This document shows positions 41,755-51,777 of a DNA stretch of 64,000 nt, one piece after another; the stretch's first letter is position 1, and each line of letters starts with the position of its first letter. A model generated the notes under the pieces. It had not been told where the DNA came from, did no database searches, and was given only the letters and a program-made list of their open reading frames with translations. The translations under genes and the position numbers were made by a program. Source of the stretch: Muscardinus avellanarius (taxonomy: Eukaryota > Chordata > Mammalia > Rodentia > Gliridae); the NCBI GenBank assembly GCA_963383645.1, contig OY726569.1:74562635-74626634 (forward strand), read 5' to 3'.

Positions 41755-41885
41755 TCTTTATGTGCCAGGTACTCTGGTCAACATGGTGTTATATAAAGCT
41801 CTGGATCTGCTTCACACACGGCATCCTGTGATTCTCTCCTGAGTCCTGTGGCGGGTCTCTGAGGACAAAGGTAATGGCCCCATTT
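41755..41885 (-). repeat. MIR SINE fragment
   Basis: Antisense MIR-like: CTTTATGTGCCAGGTACTCT, ATCCTGTGATTCTCTCCTGA, ATGGCCCCATTTCTCCTC. Confidence 0.55.
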
Positions 41886-42710
41886 CTCCTCTTTCTCTCA
41901 TGATTCTAGCACCAATCGGCCCTCAGGAGCCCCAGGAGTAGAGGCTTTGTCCTGTAGGCAGTGGGGATGTGTGGTCTGTTTGGGGCAGCTGCTTGTTGCA
42001 TCAGAAAGATGACACTGGTTACTGCTGGCTGGCTCAGAGGTGGAGGGGCCCAGAGGGCTGCAGTGAATGAGGCCGAGCGAGGGAGTGGACCCATGGACCC
42101 GCAGTGGGTTGGGCAGGAGATGGGTTCTTGGGCTTGTGGACTGGGTGGCCGTGGTCTTTGAATGCCAGGATCCGGTTCACAGATAGCGAGTCAGACCGGG
42201 GATGACTTTCTCAAGAAGCTGAGAACACGAGTCTTAGTAGTGAAGAACAGAGGGCCAAGAAGCAACCTATGGGATTTCCTGAAAGAGGCTGAAATGCCTG
42301 CTCCCCAGGTCTGCTCTCTGCCAAGGCCCTGAGCCAAGCTGAGTGTCCCAGTAGGGGGCGCTCCTGCCCCGTGAGACCGAGCTCATTCTGAACACCTGCT
42401 GGGGCAAGGCTGGGCCACCTGGTACCGCAAATTGGCAACAGGCTCAGAAAAGGAAAAACCTCAAGTTGGCTCTAAAAAATCTCAGGCACAAAACATAGAT
42501 ATCAATTGAACTCGCTACTTTGAACCAGTGTTTTCTTCTGTTAACCCATTGAGTCCCTCCCTCTGGCTTCTTTTTATTTAATTTACTTTATTTTAGACTA
42601 CTTTTTTCCCCTGGAAGGTTCAGGCTCTTGGAATGAGGTTACAAACTTAAGTGACTTTCTAATCAAAAGAAGGTCAGGGATAACTGATTATTGAATATTA
42701 TCTATATTTG
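41886..42710. other. Unique intergenic DNA
   Basis: About 820 bases without recognised repeat; overlapping short frames on both strands, no domain. Confidence 0.45.
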
Positions 42711-42714
42711 GGGG

Positions 42715-42922
42715 CTTTTTTTGCAGGTCTGGGGATGGAATCTAGGGGCATTTGACCTCTGAGCTATACCCCCTGCCCAATTTTTTATTCTTTATTTTGA
42801 AACCAGGTCTCACTGAGTTGCAGAGGACCTCACTAAGTAGCTGAGGCTGTCCACGAACCGTGATCCTCAGGTCTCGGCCTCCTGAATGCTGCGATTACAA
42901 GCGTGCGCCACCACACCTGGCT
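42715..42922 (-). repeat. B1-dID SINE
   Basis: GCAGGTCTGGGGATGGAATC to CGCCACCACACCTGGCT. Confidence 0.87.
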
Positions 42923-42949
42923 CGGCTATTTTCTTATTGTAGCTCCTTT

Positions 42950-43135
42950 ATTTATTTTTTTGGTAGTGGGGATAGAACCCAGGATGCTCTACCTCTAAGC
43001 TGTACCTCCGGCACTATTTTATTTATTTTGAGACAGGGTCTTGCTAAGTTGCTAAGGCTGATCCAGGGTGTGTGATCCTCCTGACTCATCCTCCCAAGTA
43101 CTGAAATGATAGGCATGCGCCATCACAGCTGGACT
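42950..43135 (-). repeat. B1-dID SINE, diverged
   Basis: TGGTAGTGGGGATAGAACCC to GCCATCACAGCTGGAC. Confidence 0.82.
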
Positions 43136-43555
43136 TTTTAGCATTAATGATGTTGAAGGGGGCATGGGATATTGGCTATTTTGACCACGCAACATTCATT
43201 TGTCTGCTTCTAGTAATAAGCCCCAAGGGTTTGGTGTGTGTCTCTCTCTCCTAAAACCAGCCCCTGATTTGGATCGGAAGTAAGGAATGGGTGTATGTCA
43301 GTGAGGAGCTGTTGTTCCTCGGGCCCTGGCGATTGGGCCTGCGGCTCAACTAGAGGCAAAGAAATACAGGTTCTGAGAACGAAATGGCTGCTCCTTCCTG
43401 CTGAACTCTAGCCAGAGAAGAGCAGTGGTGGAGGAATTACCGTCATACTGCTCTCATACGAAGCCCGAGGCCACATGGAGAGAGACAGAGGCAAGAGATA
43501 GAGACGTTATTTGAGCTCTAAGGCCAACCACACCTGAAGTCCCTGGCTTTTATTT
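43136..43555. other. Unique intergenic DNA
   Basis: Nothing recognised. Confidence 0.45.
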
Positions 43556-43559
43556 TAAA

Positions 43560-44410
43560 AGACTCTTTTTTTTTTATCTTAGAATAGCTTTAGGCTTATT
43601 AGAAAAATTGTGAAAATATTACCGAGAGTTCTCATACATTCTACACCGGGTTACTCCTATCATTAATATCTTACATTAGGCTGCTACATTTGTGGCTTAA
43701 TGAAGCCAGTTAATAAACTTGTCTACGAGTGAAGTGACATTGGCATGTTATTATTAAACAAAGTCCCCACTTTATTCAGGTCGATGCTTAGTTTTCCCCT
43801 AATGCCCTTTTCTGTTCCAAGATCCCGTCCAGGATACACATTACATTTAGTCAACGTGTTTCTCTTGGTTGTGACACTTTCTCAGACTTTCCTTGTTTTT
43901 GGTGACCTTAACAGTTTTAGTGAGTACTGGGCGGGTATTTTGTAGGATGCCCTTCAGTTGAGATTCGCATGTTCTGTTTCTTATAATTAGGCTGGGCTTT
44001 TATGTCTTTGGAGGAAAACCTAAGAAATTAAGTGCTAGCCAGGTGTGGTGGTGCATGCTTGTAATCCCTGCACTTGGGAGGCTGAGACAGGAGGATGGCA
44101 CAGGTTCGAAGCCAGCCTCAGCTACTTAGTGAGGTTCTCAGCAACTTAGTGAGACCCTGTTTCCAAATAAAATATAAAATAGGTCTGGGAGTATAGCCCG
44201 GAGGTAGAAAGCCTCTGGGTTCCACCCTCAGTACCACAATAAAATAAAATAAAATAAAATAAAATAAAATAAAAAATAAAGCGCTCCCATTAGCACGTTG
44301 TACTGTCAAGGGTACACACTATCAGAATGACCTTCACTGTTGATGTTGACCTTGAGCACTTGGATAAGGTAGGTTTATCAAGTTTCTTCACTGTAATATT
44401 ACTTTTTTTA
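43560..44410 (-). mobile_element. Ancient L1M 3' region, split by a SINE
   Basis: Antisense old L1: TTCTGTTCCAAGATCCCGTC, GACACTTTCTCAGACTTTCC, GAGTACTGGGCGGGTATTTT, then after the SINE GAATGACCTTCACTGTTGAT and TTCACTGTAATATTACTTTT. Typical of ancient mammalian L1M 3' ends. Confidence 0.8.
44036..44280 (+). repeat. B1-dID SINE with (AAAAT)n tail, in L1M
   Basis: GCCAGGTGTGGTGGTGCATG to CCACCCTCAGTACCAC and about eight AAAAT units. Confidence 0.9.
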
Positions 44411-44411
44411 A

Positions 44412-44630
44412 AAAAATAAATGGTTGTTGGTGCATGGTAATCTCATATTATAATGAGGTTTAGAGGAACTTGGTGAGTTCCTCCCCTCCCATCACCCCTC
44501 CAAACTGTACCTTTTGGAAGGCAGTTCCTAGGTGCAGCCTGTTCTGCGGTGGTGTTATCTGCCTTGCCCTAGGGGTGCAGTATCTTCCTAGATTGCTTGG
44601 TGTTCTTCTGCATGAGAGATTTGTCTTTTC
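44412..44630 (-). mobile_element. L1 3' end fragment (host of copy B)
   Basis: GTTGTTGGTGCATGGTAATC is the antisense of an L1 3' terminus like the others in the window, followed by a C-rich 3' UTR tract. The half-L1 copy B landed just beyond it. Confidence 0.55.
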
Positions 44631-45873
44631 TCTCATATTTCTTTTTTTTTTCTTTTTTCTTCCAAAATGTTTATTGATATTTCCCCTCCTTTATTAAAAT
44701 ATATGTGAGATCTCTTTGGTATATCTTACTATTTCTCCAAGGTATCCCATTCTTTTTTATTTTATTTTATTTTATTGGTGCATTGTATTCATACATCATG
44801 GTAGGATACATACTTTTGTAGACATACATGCACACTTTTCCCAGTCAGCCCCCACCCAATCCCCACCCCATTCTCTCCCTATCCCTCCCTCCCATGGTTG
44901 GCTTAGTAGTTGACATGTAGTATTATGGCAATTTATCTAAAATTAAAAATGATAGTCTCACATAACAGTTTCATTTGTCTGATACCAAGCTTTTGATGAC
45001 TTAAAGATAACATTTCAATATTTCTTTTTGCTTTCTTTCTTACCAGAGAATATTTTTTTCTATTTTTTAGGTGAAACTATCATATATTTATATATTTATT
45101 TTTCAGAAAAAAATCTATCCTAATATGGAATATAGAGTCTAGGTACCCAAAACGATCTTGAAAAAGAACAAAGCTAGAAGATATATATTTTCTGATTTCA
45201 AACCATATAAAGCTACAATAATTGAAACAGTGTAGTACTATTCTAAAGGCAGATATATAAACCATTGGAGTTAAATAAAAGCCTAGAGCTAAATTCTTCC
45301 CTATATTGTCAAGTTATTTTTGACAAGGTTTCCACGAACATTTGGTGGTGGAAATGATAATCTTTTAACTAAATATTGTTAAAAAATAATAATTACATGG
45401 AAAAGAATAAAATTGGACCCTTACCTAATCCCATATACAAATATTAACTCAAAATAGATAATAGACCTAAATATAAATCTTAAGACTATAAACTTTTAGG
45501 AGAAAATCTGGGTCATAAAACCTCACAACATTGAAATTGACAGTGATTTCTTGGTTATGATTTCAATGACACAGGCAACAGAGGAGTATACAGACTCCCT
45601 AAAAAATAAAAAAATAAAAAAATTGTATATCCAAAGACAATGTAAACAGAGTTAACAGTTACTAATAGAATGGGATAAAATATTTCCAATTGCTATATCT
45701 GAAGGTATATTAATATTCCAACTAGAAATCCTAAAAATTAACAACAATAAAGGCAAACAATACCATTTAGAGATAGGTAAAAGACTAACATAAATAATGA
45801 ATCTCCACAGATAACCAGTCTTAATTGTCTGTTGGATGGAAACTCTTGTTTCTCTGGTTCTGGTGTGTGTTAC

Positions 45874-46782
45874 CTATTTCTTCTTTGTAGTTAATCCTTT
45901 GAGTATTTTCTCTAGTGCTGGTTTTGAAGACATAAATTCCTTCAGTTTCTGTTTGTCATGGAAGCTTCTTATTTTTCCATCTAATTTGATAGAAAGTTTT
46001 GCTGGGTAGGAAATTTTTGGCTGGAAGTTGTTTTCTTTCAGAGTTTGGAATATGTTACTCCAAGCCCTTCTGGCTCTCATGACTTGGTTTGGGAAGTCTG
46101 GAGTGATTCTAATTGGTTTGCCTCTGAATGTCACTTGGCCCTTTGTTTTTGTTGCCTTTAAGATTCTCTGCTTGGCTTCCACATTGGTCATTTTGACAAT
46201 TATGTGGCGTGGGGATCCTCTTCTCCGATCCTGTCTAAAGGGAGTTTTATAAGTTTCCTGGACCTGTGTATCAACCTCTTGCTCTATGTTTGGAAAATTT
46301 TCTGCTATTACTTCTTTGAAGAGATTGTTGATCCCTTTGGTTTCACTTTCTTTTCCCTCCTCTATTCCAATTATTCTTAGTTTAGCTCTCTTAAAATGGG
46401 CCCATATTTCTTCAATATCAGATTCCTGCTGTCGGATATTTTTTTCTAGATTAGAAACTATGAGTTCATTTTTGGATTGCTCATCTTCTAAGAGCGAGAT
46501 TCTGTTCTCCATGTGTTCCAATCGGTTGTTTGTGCTTTGAATTGAGGCCTTTACTTCATTAATTGCATCTTTTATCTCTTTTTGGCTCTCTCTGAGTTCT
46601 TTTCGAAGCACCTCTATTATTTCTACAGTTATTTTCCTGATTTGATCTTCTAGAAATCTCTGATTTTCTGTTTTATCGGGTTCTGATGTTGTGGGGTTGT
46701 GGGCATTAATTGCTCCAGTATTATTCCTCTTTCCCATGATTTCGGAAGTTTGTGCCTTCTCTGGGTTCTTCCCTTGGGTCAC
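45874..46782 (-). CDS. L1 ORF1p of copy B, 302 codons, uninterrupted
   Basis: L1 ORF1-type nucleic-acid chaperone that would coat L1 RNA as trimers. No stop or shift over most of its length. N-terminal basic/polar region (MTQGKNPEKAQTSEIMGKRN), a coiled-coil-prone stretch (about residues 40-130), RRM-type core around EIWAHFKRAKLRIIGIEEGK and RHIIVKMTNVEAKQRILKAT, and a C-terminal domain with FQPKISYPAKLSI. Compared with copy A, a 1-base deletion near the end replaces the last residues (KEINYKEEIG... becomes KGLTTKKK). It could still encode nearly complete ORF1p; expression is unknown. Confidence 0.88.
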   Translation of the reverse strand: MTQGKNPEKAQTSEIMGKRNNTGAINAHNPTTSEPDKTENQRFLEDQIRKITVEIIEVLRKELRESQKEIKDAINEVKASIQSTNNRLEHMENRISLLEDEQSKNELIVSNLEKNIRQQESDIEEIWAHFKRAKLRIIGIEEGKESETKGINNLFKEVIAENFPNIEQEVDTQVQETYKTPFRQDRRRGSPRHIIVKMTNVEAKQRILKATKTKGQVTFRGKPIRITPDFPNQVMRARRAWSNIFQTLKENNFQPKISYPAKLSIKLDGKIRSFHDKQKLKEFMSSKPALEKILKGLTTKKK

Positions 46783-47019
46783 TATGACTTCACTTAAGGT
46801 GTTCTGGATCTCGAGTCAGTAGTATCTCGGACCCCACTACTCCTTTACTGGGTTTTATCACAGAGTCTCCGACCCAGAGAGTCGATAGAGGCTGCTTTAG
46901 ACTGTGGGGGGTGCCAGGTTGCACGTTCTCCTATGGTGTGATATCTCTGCCACCGCCCCTCCCCCACTGGGTCAAGTCCCAGGGAGTATAGTACTGGGAT
47001 TTCTCCTCTGTGGCCCGCA

Positions 47020-47532
47020 ATTTGACTCACTGTTCTTGAGTACGCAGATGTAGCTGTACTTGCCTCGCTGAATTCGCTGCTGCTGCCGCCGGTGGCAATA
47101 TGGCGCCGCTGCTACGCCCTCGGCTATGGGGCTGGCGTTTTTCTTCTTGATTTTGATTTCTACTCTGAATCCCTGCAGCGTGTGCTGAGCTCGGCCACTG
47201 GGAGCTTTAGATGCTCTCTGCGCGGAGAAATCCCGCCTAGCTGTTCCGCAGTGGCTCACCTCGGCTTGCTGTAGCCGTCCTGTGAATTCGCCGGTGCCTC
47301 CGGCAGTATGGCGCTGCTGCCGTGTCTGCCGCGTCCTCGGGCACGAGGCTGGTGTATCTCCTCTGTGGCTCTGTTCTCAGTTTGCTTTCTCTCTGGAGCC
47401 TGGTGATTTTTTGTTTCACTGGTGATGGTGTTTTCTGGCTATGAAAGGTGCTGATTTTGTGGTAATGGAGATTTGTTGTTAGCGGGGCTCTTAAGCCCCG
47501 CTTTTCTCGGTCGCCATCTTCCCGGAAGTCCA
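47020..47532 (-). promoter_or_regulatory. L1 5' UTR / internal promoter of copy B
   Basis: CpG-rich, far above the local background, starting GGACTTCCGGGAAGATGGCG. Two imperfectly repeated parts share GCCATACTGCC / GCCATATTGCC and GCGAATTCA blocks, with YY1-like cores. L1 5' UTRs act as internal pol II promoters. The 98-codon frame read through it is a by-product. Confidence 0.65.
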
Positions 47533-47546
47533 TCTCATATTTCTTT

Positions 47547-47678
47547 ACTTAGATGTTTATTTATATAAGTATGGATTCCTGAATTTTTTAATCTTTTGGG
47601 TCATTAGCCAATGCTACTTTTATTTTGTTGTTCAAATTGTTCCAGTTTTGAGCCTCGGGAGATATTTCAGCTGGCACC
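47547..47678 (-). mobile_element. Ancient L1M fragment, right side of copy B
   Basis: ATTTATATAAGTATGGATTC, TTGGGTCATTAGCCAATGCT and TGTTGTTCAAATTGTTCCAG belong to an old antisense L1M. Confidence 0.7.
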
Positions 47679-47866
47679 TTTTTTTGTGTGTGTGGTACTG
47701 GGGATGGAACTTTTCTACCTCTGGGCTACACTCCCAGACCTATTTTATATTTTTTATTTAGAAACAGGGTCTCTTAAGCCAGAGAGGCTGCCTTTGAACC
47801 TGTGTGACCCTCCTGTCTCCGCCTCCCAAGCACGGGGATTACAAGCGTGCGCCACCATGCCCAGCA
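47679..47866 (-). repeat. B1-dID SINE, short subfamily
   Basis: TGTGTGTGGTACTGGGGATG to CCACCATGCCCAGC with a trimmed dID. Confidence 0.87.
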
Positions 47867-48019
47867 ACACCTCTCTCTTTTTGAAATCTCTCCTTCATGT
47901 GGTCATCTGGGTTGTCCAGTTGATGTGAGCTATCAACTCCTTTGTAGACTAACTCAAGTTAGGTCCAGGTTCTGTCACTTGTAACCACCAGATACTTAAC
48001 AAATCTGAATGAAAGACAG

Positions 48020-48318
48020 TGGGGCATGGTGGCTCATGCTTGTAATCCCAGCATTCAGGAGGCTGAGACAGGAGGACCGTGGTTCACAGCCAGTCTCAGG
48101 TACTACTTAGTGAGACCCTTTGCAACACAGTGAGACCCTGTTTCAAAATAAAGAATAAAAAATAGAGCTGGGGATGTAGCTCAGAGGTAGAATGCCCCTG
48201 GGTTCCATCCTCAGACCCGCAAAAAAAAAAATAAAAAATAAATAAAAAACAGGCTGGGGGTGGAGCGCGGAGGTAGAATGTCCCTGGGTTCCATCCCCAG
48301 TACTGAAAAAAAAAAAAA
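48020..48318 (+). repeat. B1-dID SINE with an extra dID monomer (trimer)
   Basis: Complete dimer to about 48245 and then a second dID unit (GGCTGGGGGTGGAGCGCGGA to TTCCATCCCCAGTACTG) with its own poly(A). Confidence 0.87.
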
Positions 48319-48744
48319 GAAGAAAAAAAGAGAAGTCTTTAGGCTGCATTATTTGTTGAATATATCACATATTGCCTACATTTTTCTTGTGTCTTTGCTG
48401 CTAAATAACAGTTTTATACTGGAAAGCACAGATTGTCCCCCAGGCTGTGTTGATCACTTTGCCAGGCTATATGATATCAGGAGGCGAGGAAGATTAGGGC
48501 TGTGTGTGGGTCAGGTTCAAGCCTGTGTGTGATCTTAGGCAAGTCACTTAGCTGCTGAGCTCTAGAGAGGCGCTGAGATGGAGGCGTTAGGTAGCATCAC
48601 ATTACTGTGATGTGATCCAAAAGCCAGGACTGTGCCTTTTAGCTGTTGAATCGGCTGCCGGGGAGTGTACTAACGCCCCCAAATTAGAGTTGCCATAATA
48701 AATATAGGACACCCAATTAACCCAGAATTTTAGATAAATAATGA

Positions 48745-48746
<2 letters not shown>
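48319..48746. other. Unique DNA with a MIR fragment
   Basis: 48505-48565 reads AGGTTCAAGCCTGTGTGTGA and TAGGCAAGTCACTTAGCTGC, a plus-strand MIR core. The rest is unassigned. Confidence 0.55.
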
Positions 48747-48785
<39 letters not shown>

Positions 48786-48800
48786 TGCGCGCGCGCGCGT
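48747..48800. repeat. (TG)n(CG)n microsatellite
   Basis: About 17 TG units followed by alternating CG steps at the tail of the next SINE. Confidence 0.95.
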
Positions 48801-49136
48801 TTATGGTACTGAGATTGAACCCTGGGATTTTCTACCTTCAAGCTACACCTCTAGCCCTATTTTTATTCTTTATTTTGAAACAGGGTCTCACTGAGTTGCT
48901 GAGGCCTCCCTACGTTGCTGAGGCTGGCTTTTTTTTTTTCTACCCCCGGGGTACACTCCCAGACCTATTTTATATTTTATTTGGAAACAGGGTCTCTTAA
49001 GCCAGTGAGGCTGGCTTCTACCTGCGCGATCCTCCTGTCCCGCCTCCCAAGCTGAGGCTGGCCTTTGAACCTGTGATCTTCCCAATCTCCGGCTCCCAAG
49101 CACTGAGATTACAAATATGCATCACCACACTTGGCT
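48801..49136 (-). repeat. B1-dID SINE (outer of nest)
   Basis: TATGGTACTGAGATTGAACC to CATCACCACACTTGGCT, with an inner SINE in the B1 half. Confidence 0.83.
48930..49050 (-). repeat. B1-dID SINE, truncated short type (inner)
   Basis: CTACCCCCGGGGTACACTCC to GTCCCGCCTCCCAA, bordered by GCTGAGGCTGG on both sides. Confidence 0.82.
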
Positions 49137-49394
49137 ATGAAGAATTTTTACTATGTCTTAAATATTGCATGAGAGTATATTTACACTAATAAATAATTTG
49201 TGGTTTACTTGAAATTCAATTGTCTAGGCATCCTGGATGTTCCTTTGCTAAGTCAAGCACTCTTACCTCAAAGAGACTCCTGTTTTTAGATTCCTTACAC
49301 TGCAGGGATGGTGACCCTGAAACTCCCACCTCATGATAAGGGAACCTGAGTCCCAAGTCCCATGTGTCTGAGGAAGAGCAGGACTTTGTCATCA

Positions 49395-49565
49395 GACTCA
49401 CGGGGGTCAATTCTCGGCTCCACCACTTTGAGCAAGATACTTAACCATCTAACTCAGTTTTTGTACTTGATTGTGCCACAATTCATTATAACACAGTGTG
49501 CCATTATAATACTTTGCAGGGTCTGGTGTCTAGTGAGGAGTCAGTCAATGATGGCTACTGTTGAT
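49395..49565 (+). repeat. MIR SINE
   Basis: CAATTCTCGGCTCCACCACT, GAGCAAGATACTTAACCATC and CTAACTCAGTTTTTGTACTT follow the MIR core. Confidence 0.75.
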
Positions 49566-49566
49566 G

Positions 49567-49570
<4 letters not shown>

Positions 49571-49598
<28 letters not shown>
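49571..49598. repeat. (TG)n microsatellite
   Basis: About 14 TG units at the tail of the next SINE. Confidence 0.95.
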
Positions 49599-49603
<5 letters not shown>

Positions 49604-49776
49604 GGGGATTGAACCCAGGGACATTCTACCTCTGACCTACATCCTCAGCCCTATTTTATTTTTTATTTTGAAATAGGATCTGGCTATGTTGCCGAGGTTG
49701 GCCTCAAACCTGCGATCCTCCTGTGTCAGCTTCTCAAGTACTGGGGCTACGGGCATGCACCACCACATCGGGCTTG
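49599..49776 (-). repeat. B1-dID SINE
   Basis: TTACTGGGGATTGAACCCAG to CACCACCACATCGGGCT. Confidence 0.86.
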
Positions 49777-49984
49777 TTAGCACGCTTATCTGAAAGATGA
49801 ACAGAAGAGTCCCGAGAAGGCAAGAGGTGAGTTTGCAAGCCATGGCTAGGTGGACAGCTTCCTCACTCCTCCCACCCTTGCCCTTCTCTGAGCCAGCGGG
49901 AATGCCACTTCCCTGAAGAAGAGGCTGACGTGTGTGGATGGGCCCGGGCTATCTGTGAGGACCTCCCTGGGGCCTGGGCTCTTT

Positions 49985-50184
49985 TTTTTTTTTTTTTTTG
50001 GTGGTACTGGGGTTCCTGGAAGCCCTTCTACCTCCGGGCTACACTCCCAGACCTATTTTTACATTTTTATTTGGAAACAGGGTCTCTTAAGCCAGCGCAC
50101 GCGGCTGGCTTCGAACCTGCGCGATCCTCCTGTCTCTGCCTCCCAAGCGCGGGGATTACAAGCGTGCGCCACCACGCCCGGCAT
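49985..50184 (-). repeat. B1-dID SINE, short subfamily
   Basis: Close to consensus; TSD GGGCCTGGGCTCTT at about 49970-49984 and 50185-50198. Confidence 0.93.
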
Positions 50185-50289
50185 GGGCCTGGGCTCTTTG
50201 CTGGAGCTTGGCAACTCACCCAGTGACCTGCTTTCAGAGGGGCTGAGGATGAAGGGAAGAACTTGTGTAGATAAGGGCTCGGCTTATTC

Positions 50290-50508
50290 TTTTTTTTTTT
50301 TTTTTTTTTCAGTACTGGGGATGGAACCCAGGGGCATTCTACCTCCAAGCTACACCCCCAGCCCTACTTTTTAATTCTTTATTTTGAAACAGGGTCTCAC
50401 TAAGTTGCAGGGGCCTCACTACGTAGCTGAGGCTGGCTGTGAACTTGCCATTCTCCTGTCTCAGCCTCCCGCATACTGGGGTTACAAGCCTGTGCCACCA
50501 CGCCCGCC
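50290..50508 (-). repeat. B1-dID SINE
   Basis: CAGTACTGGGGATGGAACCC to GTGCCACCACGCCCGCC. Confidence 0.88.
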
Positions 50509-50544
50509 TCAGCTTTCTCTTTACCAGCACGCCAGGCAGGCTCC

Positions 50545-50830
50545 CAGCAATGATGGTTACATTTACTGAGCCCTTCGCATTTACCAGGCAGTTTTATGTG
50601 CTTCTTATTTAATCCTCATAACTCCCCATGTGACAGGTGAAGAAACTGAGGCCCAGTGTGACAGTAAATGGGACGGCCAGGCAGCGGGGCCCTGTTCACT
50701 TGCTCGGCACCTCCAATATCTTGTTTCTTTGAGTGCTCGCAACAGCCCTCTGAGGTCAGCCTGATTCCTCTTCATTGTGTAGCCCGGGACTCTAAGGTTT
50801 ATACAGTCTGGCCGAGGCCATAATTCAGGG
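50545..50830 (-). repeat. Two adjacent MIR SINE fragments
   Basis: First: TATTTAATCCTCATAACTCC and GAAGAAACTGAGGCCCAGTG. Second (50730-50830): CTCGCAACAGCCCTCTGAGG and GACTCTAAGGTTTATACAGT. Both antisense. Confidence 0.75.
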
Positions 50831-51150
50831 GCCACGGTTCACAAGTGAATTTCCCGCTTGCAGGAGCCTGGAGGCTTCAGGCAGGGAGGAGGAAGCCAGC
50901 AATGGCCTGTCCCCTCTGCCAGACCCTAGGAAGAACTGGAAGTGCCTTTGATTTGTAGAGGGACCAGAGGCTTAGACTCAGCTGTCAACTTGGGAAGCTG
51001 CTTGAGGATTCTGTTTTAAAAAATCGCCTTGTACCTTATACTAGTGTGGGGTGGGGGAAGCAACTTCAATATCCAAATATGAGGGAGCCAGTTAAATCAA
51101 TTATGAGTCCACGATGGTATCGTTTGCAGCTGTTTTAAAATATCACATGT

Positions 51151-51328
51151 AGCTGGGCGTGGTGGTGCATGCTTGTAATCCTCGCATTTGGGAGGCTGAA
51201 ACAGGAGGATCACAGTTTGAGGACAGCCTCAGCTATTTAGTGAGGCCCTTTACAACTCAGTGAGACCCTGCTTCAAAATAAAAGAATAAAATATCGAGCT
51301 GGGGTTGTAGCTCAGAGGTAGAACCGCC

Positions 51329-51355
<27 letters not shown>
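51151..51355 (+). repeat. B1-dID SINE, dID truncated
   Basis: TSD AAAATATCACATGT at 51137-51150 and about 51403-51416; the dID monomer ends early at GTAGAACCGCC. Confidence 0.9.

Positions 51356-51400
<45 letters not shown>
51356..51400. repeat. (GA)n microsatellite
   Basis: About 22 GA units inside the SINE tail, within its TSDs. Confidence 0.95.
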
Positions 51401-51403
<3 letters not shown>

Positions 51404-51432
51404 AAATATCACATGTTCAAAGACCATTAACA

Positions 51433-51655
51433 GCCAGACGTGGTGGTACACACTTGTAATCCCAGCATTCAGGAGGCTGAGACAGGAGGATCTGGGTTTG
51501 CAGACAGCCTCAGCTACTTAGTGAGGCCCTCTGCAACTCAGTGAGCCCCTGTTTCAAAATAAAAAGACTAAAAAATAGGCTGGGGGTATAGCTCAGAGGT
51601 AGAATACTCCTGGGTTCCATCCCCAGTATCGCAAAAAAAAAAAAAAAAAAAAAAA
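51433..51655 (+). repeat. B1-dID SINE
   Basis: TSD AAAGACCATTAACA at about 51418-51432 and 51656-51670. Confidence 0.92.
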
Positions 51656-51777
51656 AAAAGACCATTAACATAAGAAAATGCCTCCAGCTAAAAATAAAAG
51701 CAGGAGATAGAATTGTATACACAATGTGATCCCAATTAAGCAATGATCATTTGTGTGTGACATTCATTTATTTATTT

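Larger units (their letters stand above)
44645..47532 (-). mobile_element. Composite half-L1 (HAL1-like) element, copy B
   Basis: Minus strand, 5' to 3': full-length 5' UTR from 47532 (GGACTTCCGGGAAGATGGCG, with a YY1-type AAGATGGCG near the end as in other L1s), ORF1 (46782-45874), an inverted old L1 ORF2 fragment (about 45835-44915), the L1 3' UTR (about 44910-44776, CACCAATAAAA) and an A-rich stretch. A further segment of about 90 bases follows, with its own AATAAA (44670-44675) and terminal A-rich tail (44645-44660). A perfect 14-bp TSD TCTCATATTTCTTT at 44631-44644 and 47533-47546 encloses everything. The extra 3' segment fits a 3' transduction. Sense ORF2 is absent. Confidence 0.9.
51050..51760 (+). 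mobile_element. Old L1 fragment split by two SINEs
   Basis: GCCAGTTAAATCAATTATGA, ATCGTTTGCAGCTGTTTTAA, then after the SINEs CACAATGTGATCCCAATTAA; the order matches an old L1M region. Confidence 0.55.

Noticed and set aside
36537..47532. Local segmental inverted duplication as origin of the two half-L1 copies
   Set aside because: Flanks differ (one copy in a SINE linker, the other in old L1M DNA with a perfect 14-bp TSD), 5' ends differ, and only one has the extra 3' segment.
47237..47533. 98-codon frame starting MDFREDGDREK
   Set aside because: It is a read-through of the CpG-rich L1 5' UTR; its start is simply the L1 5' terminus.
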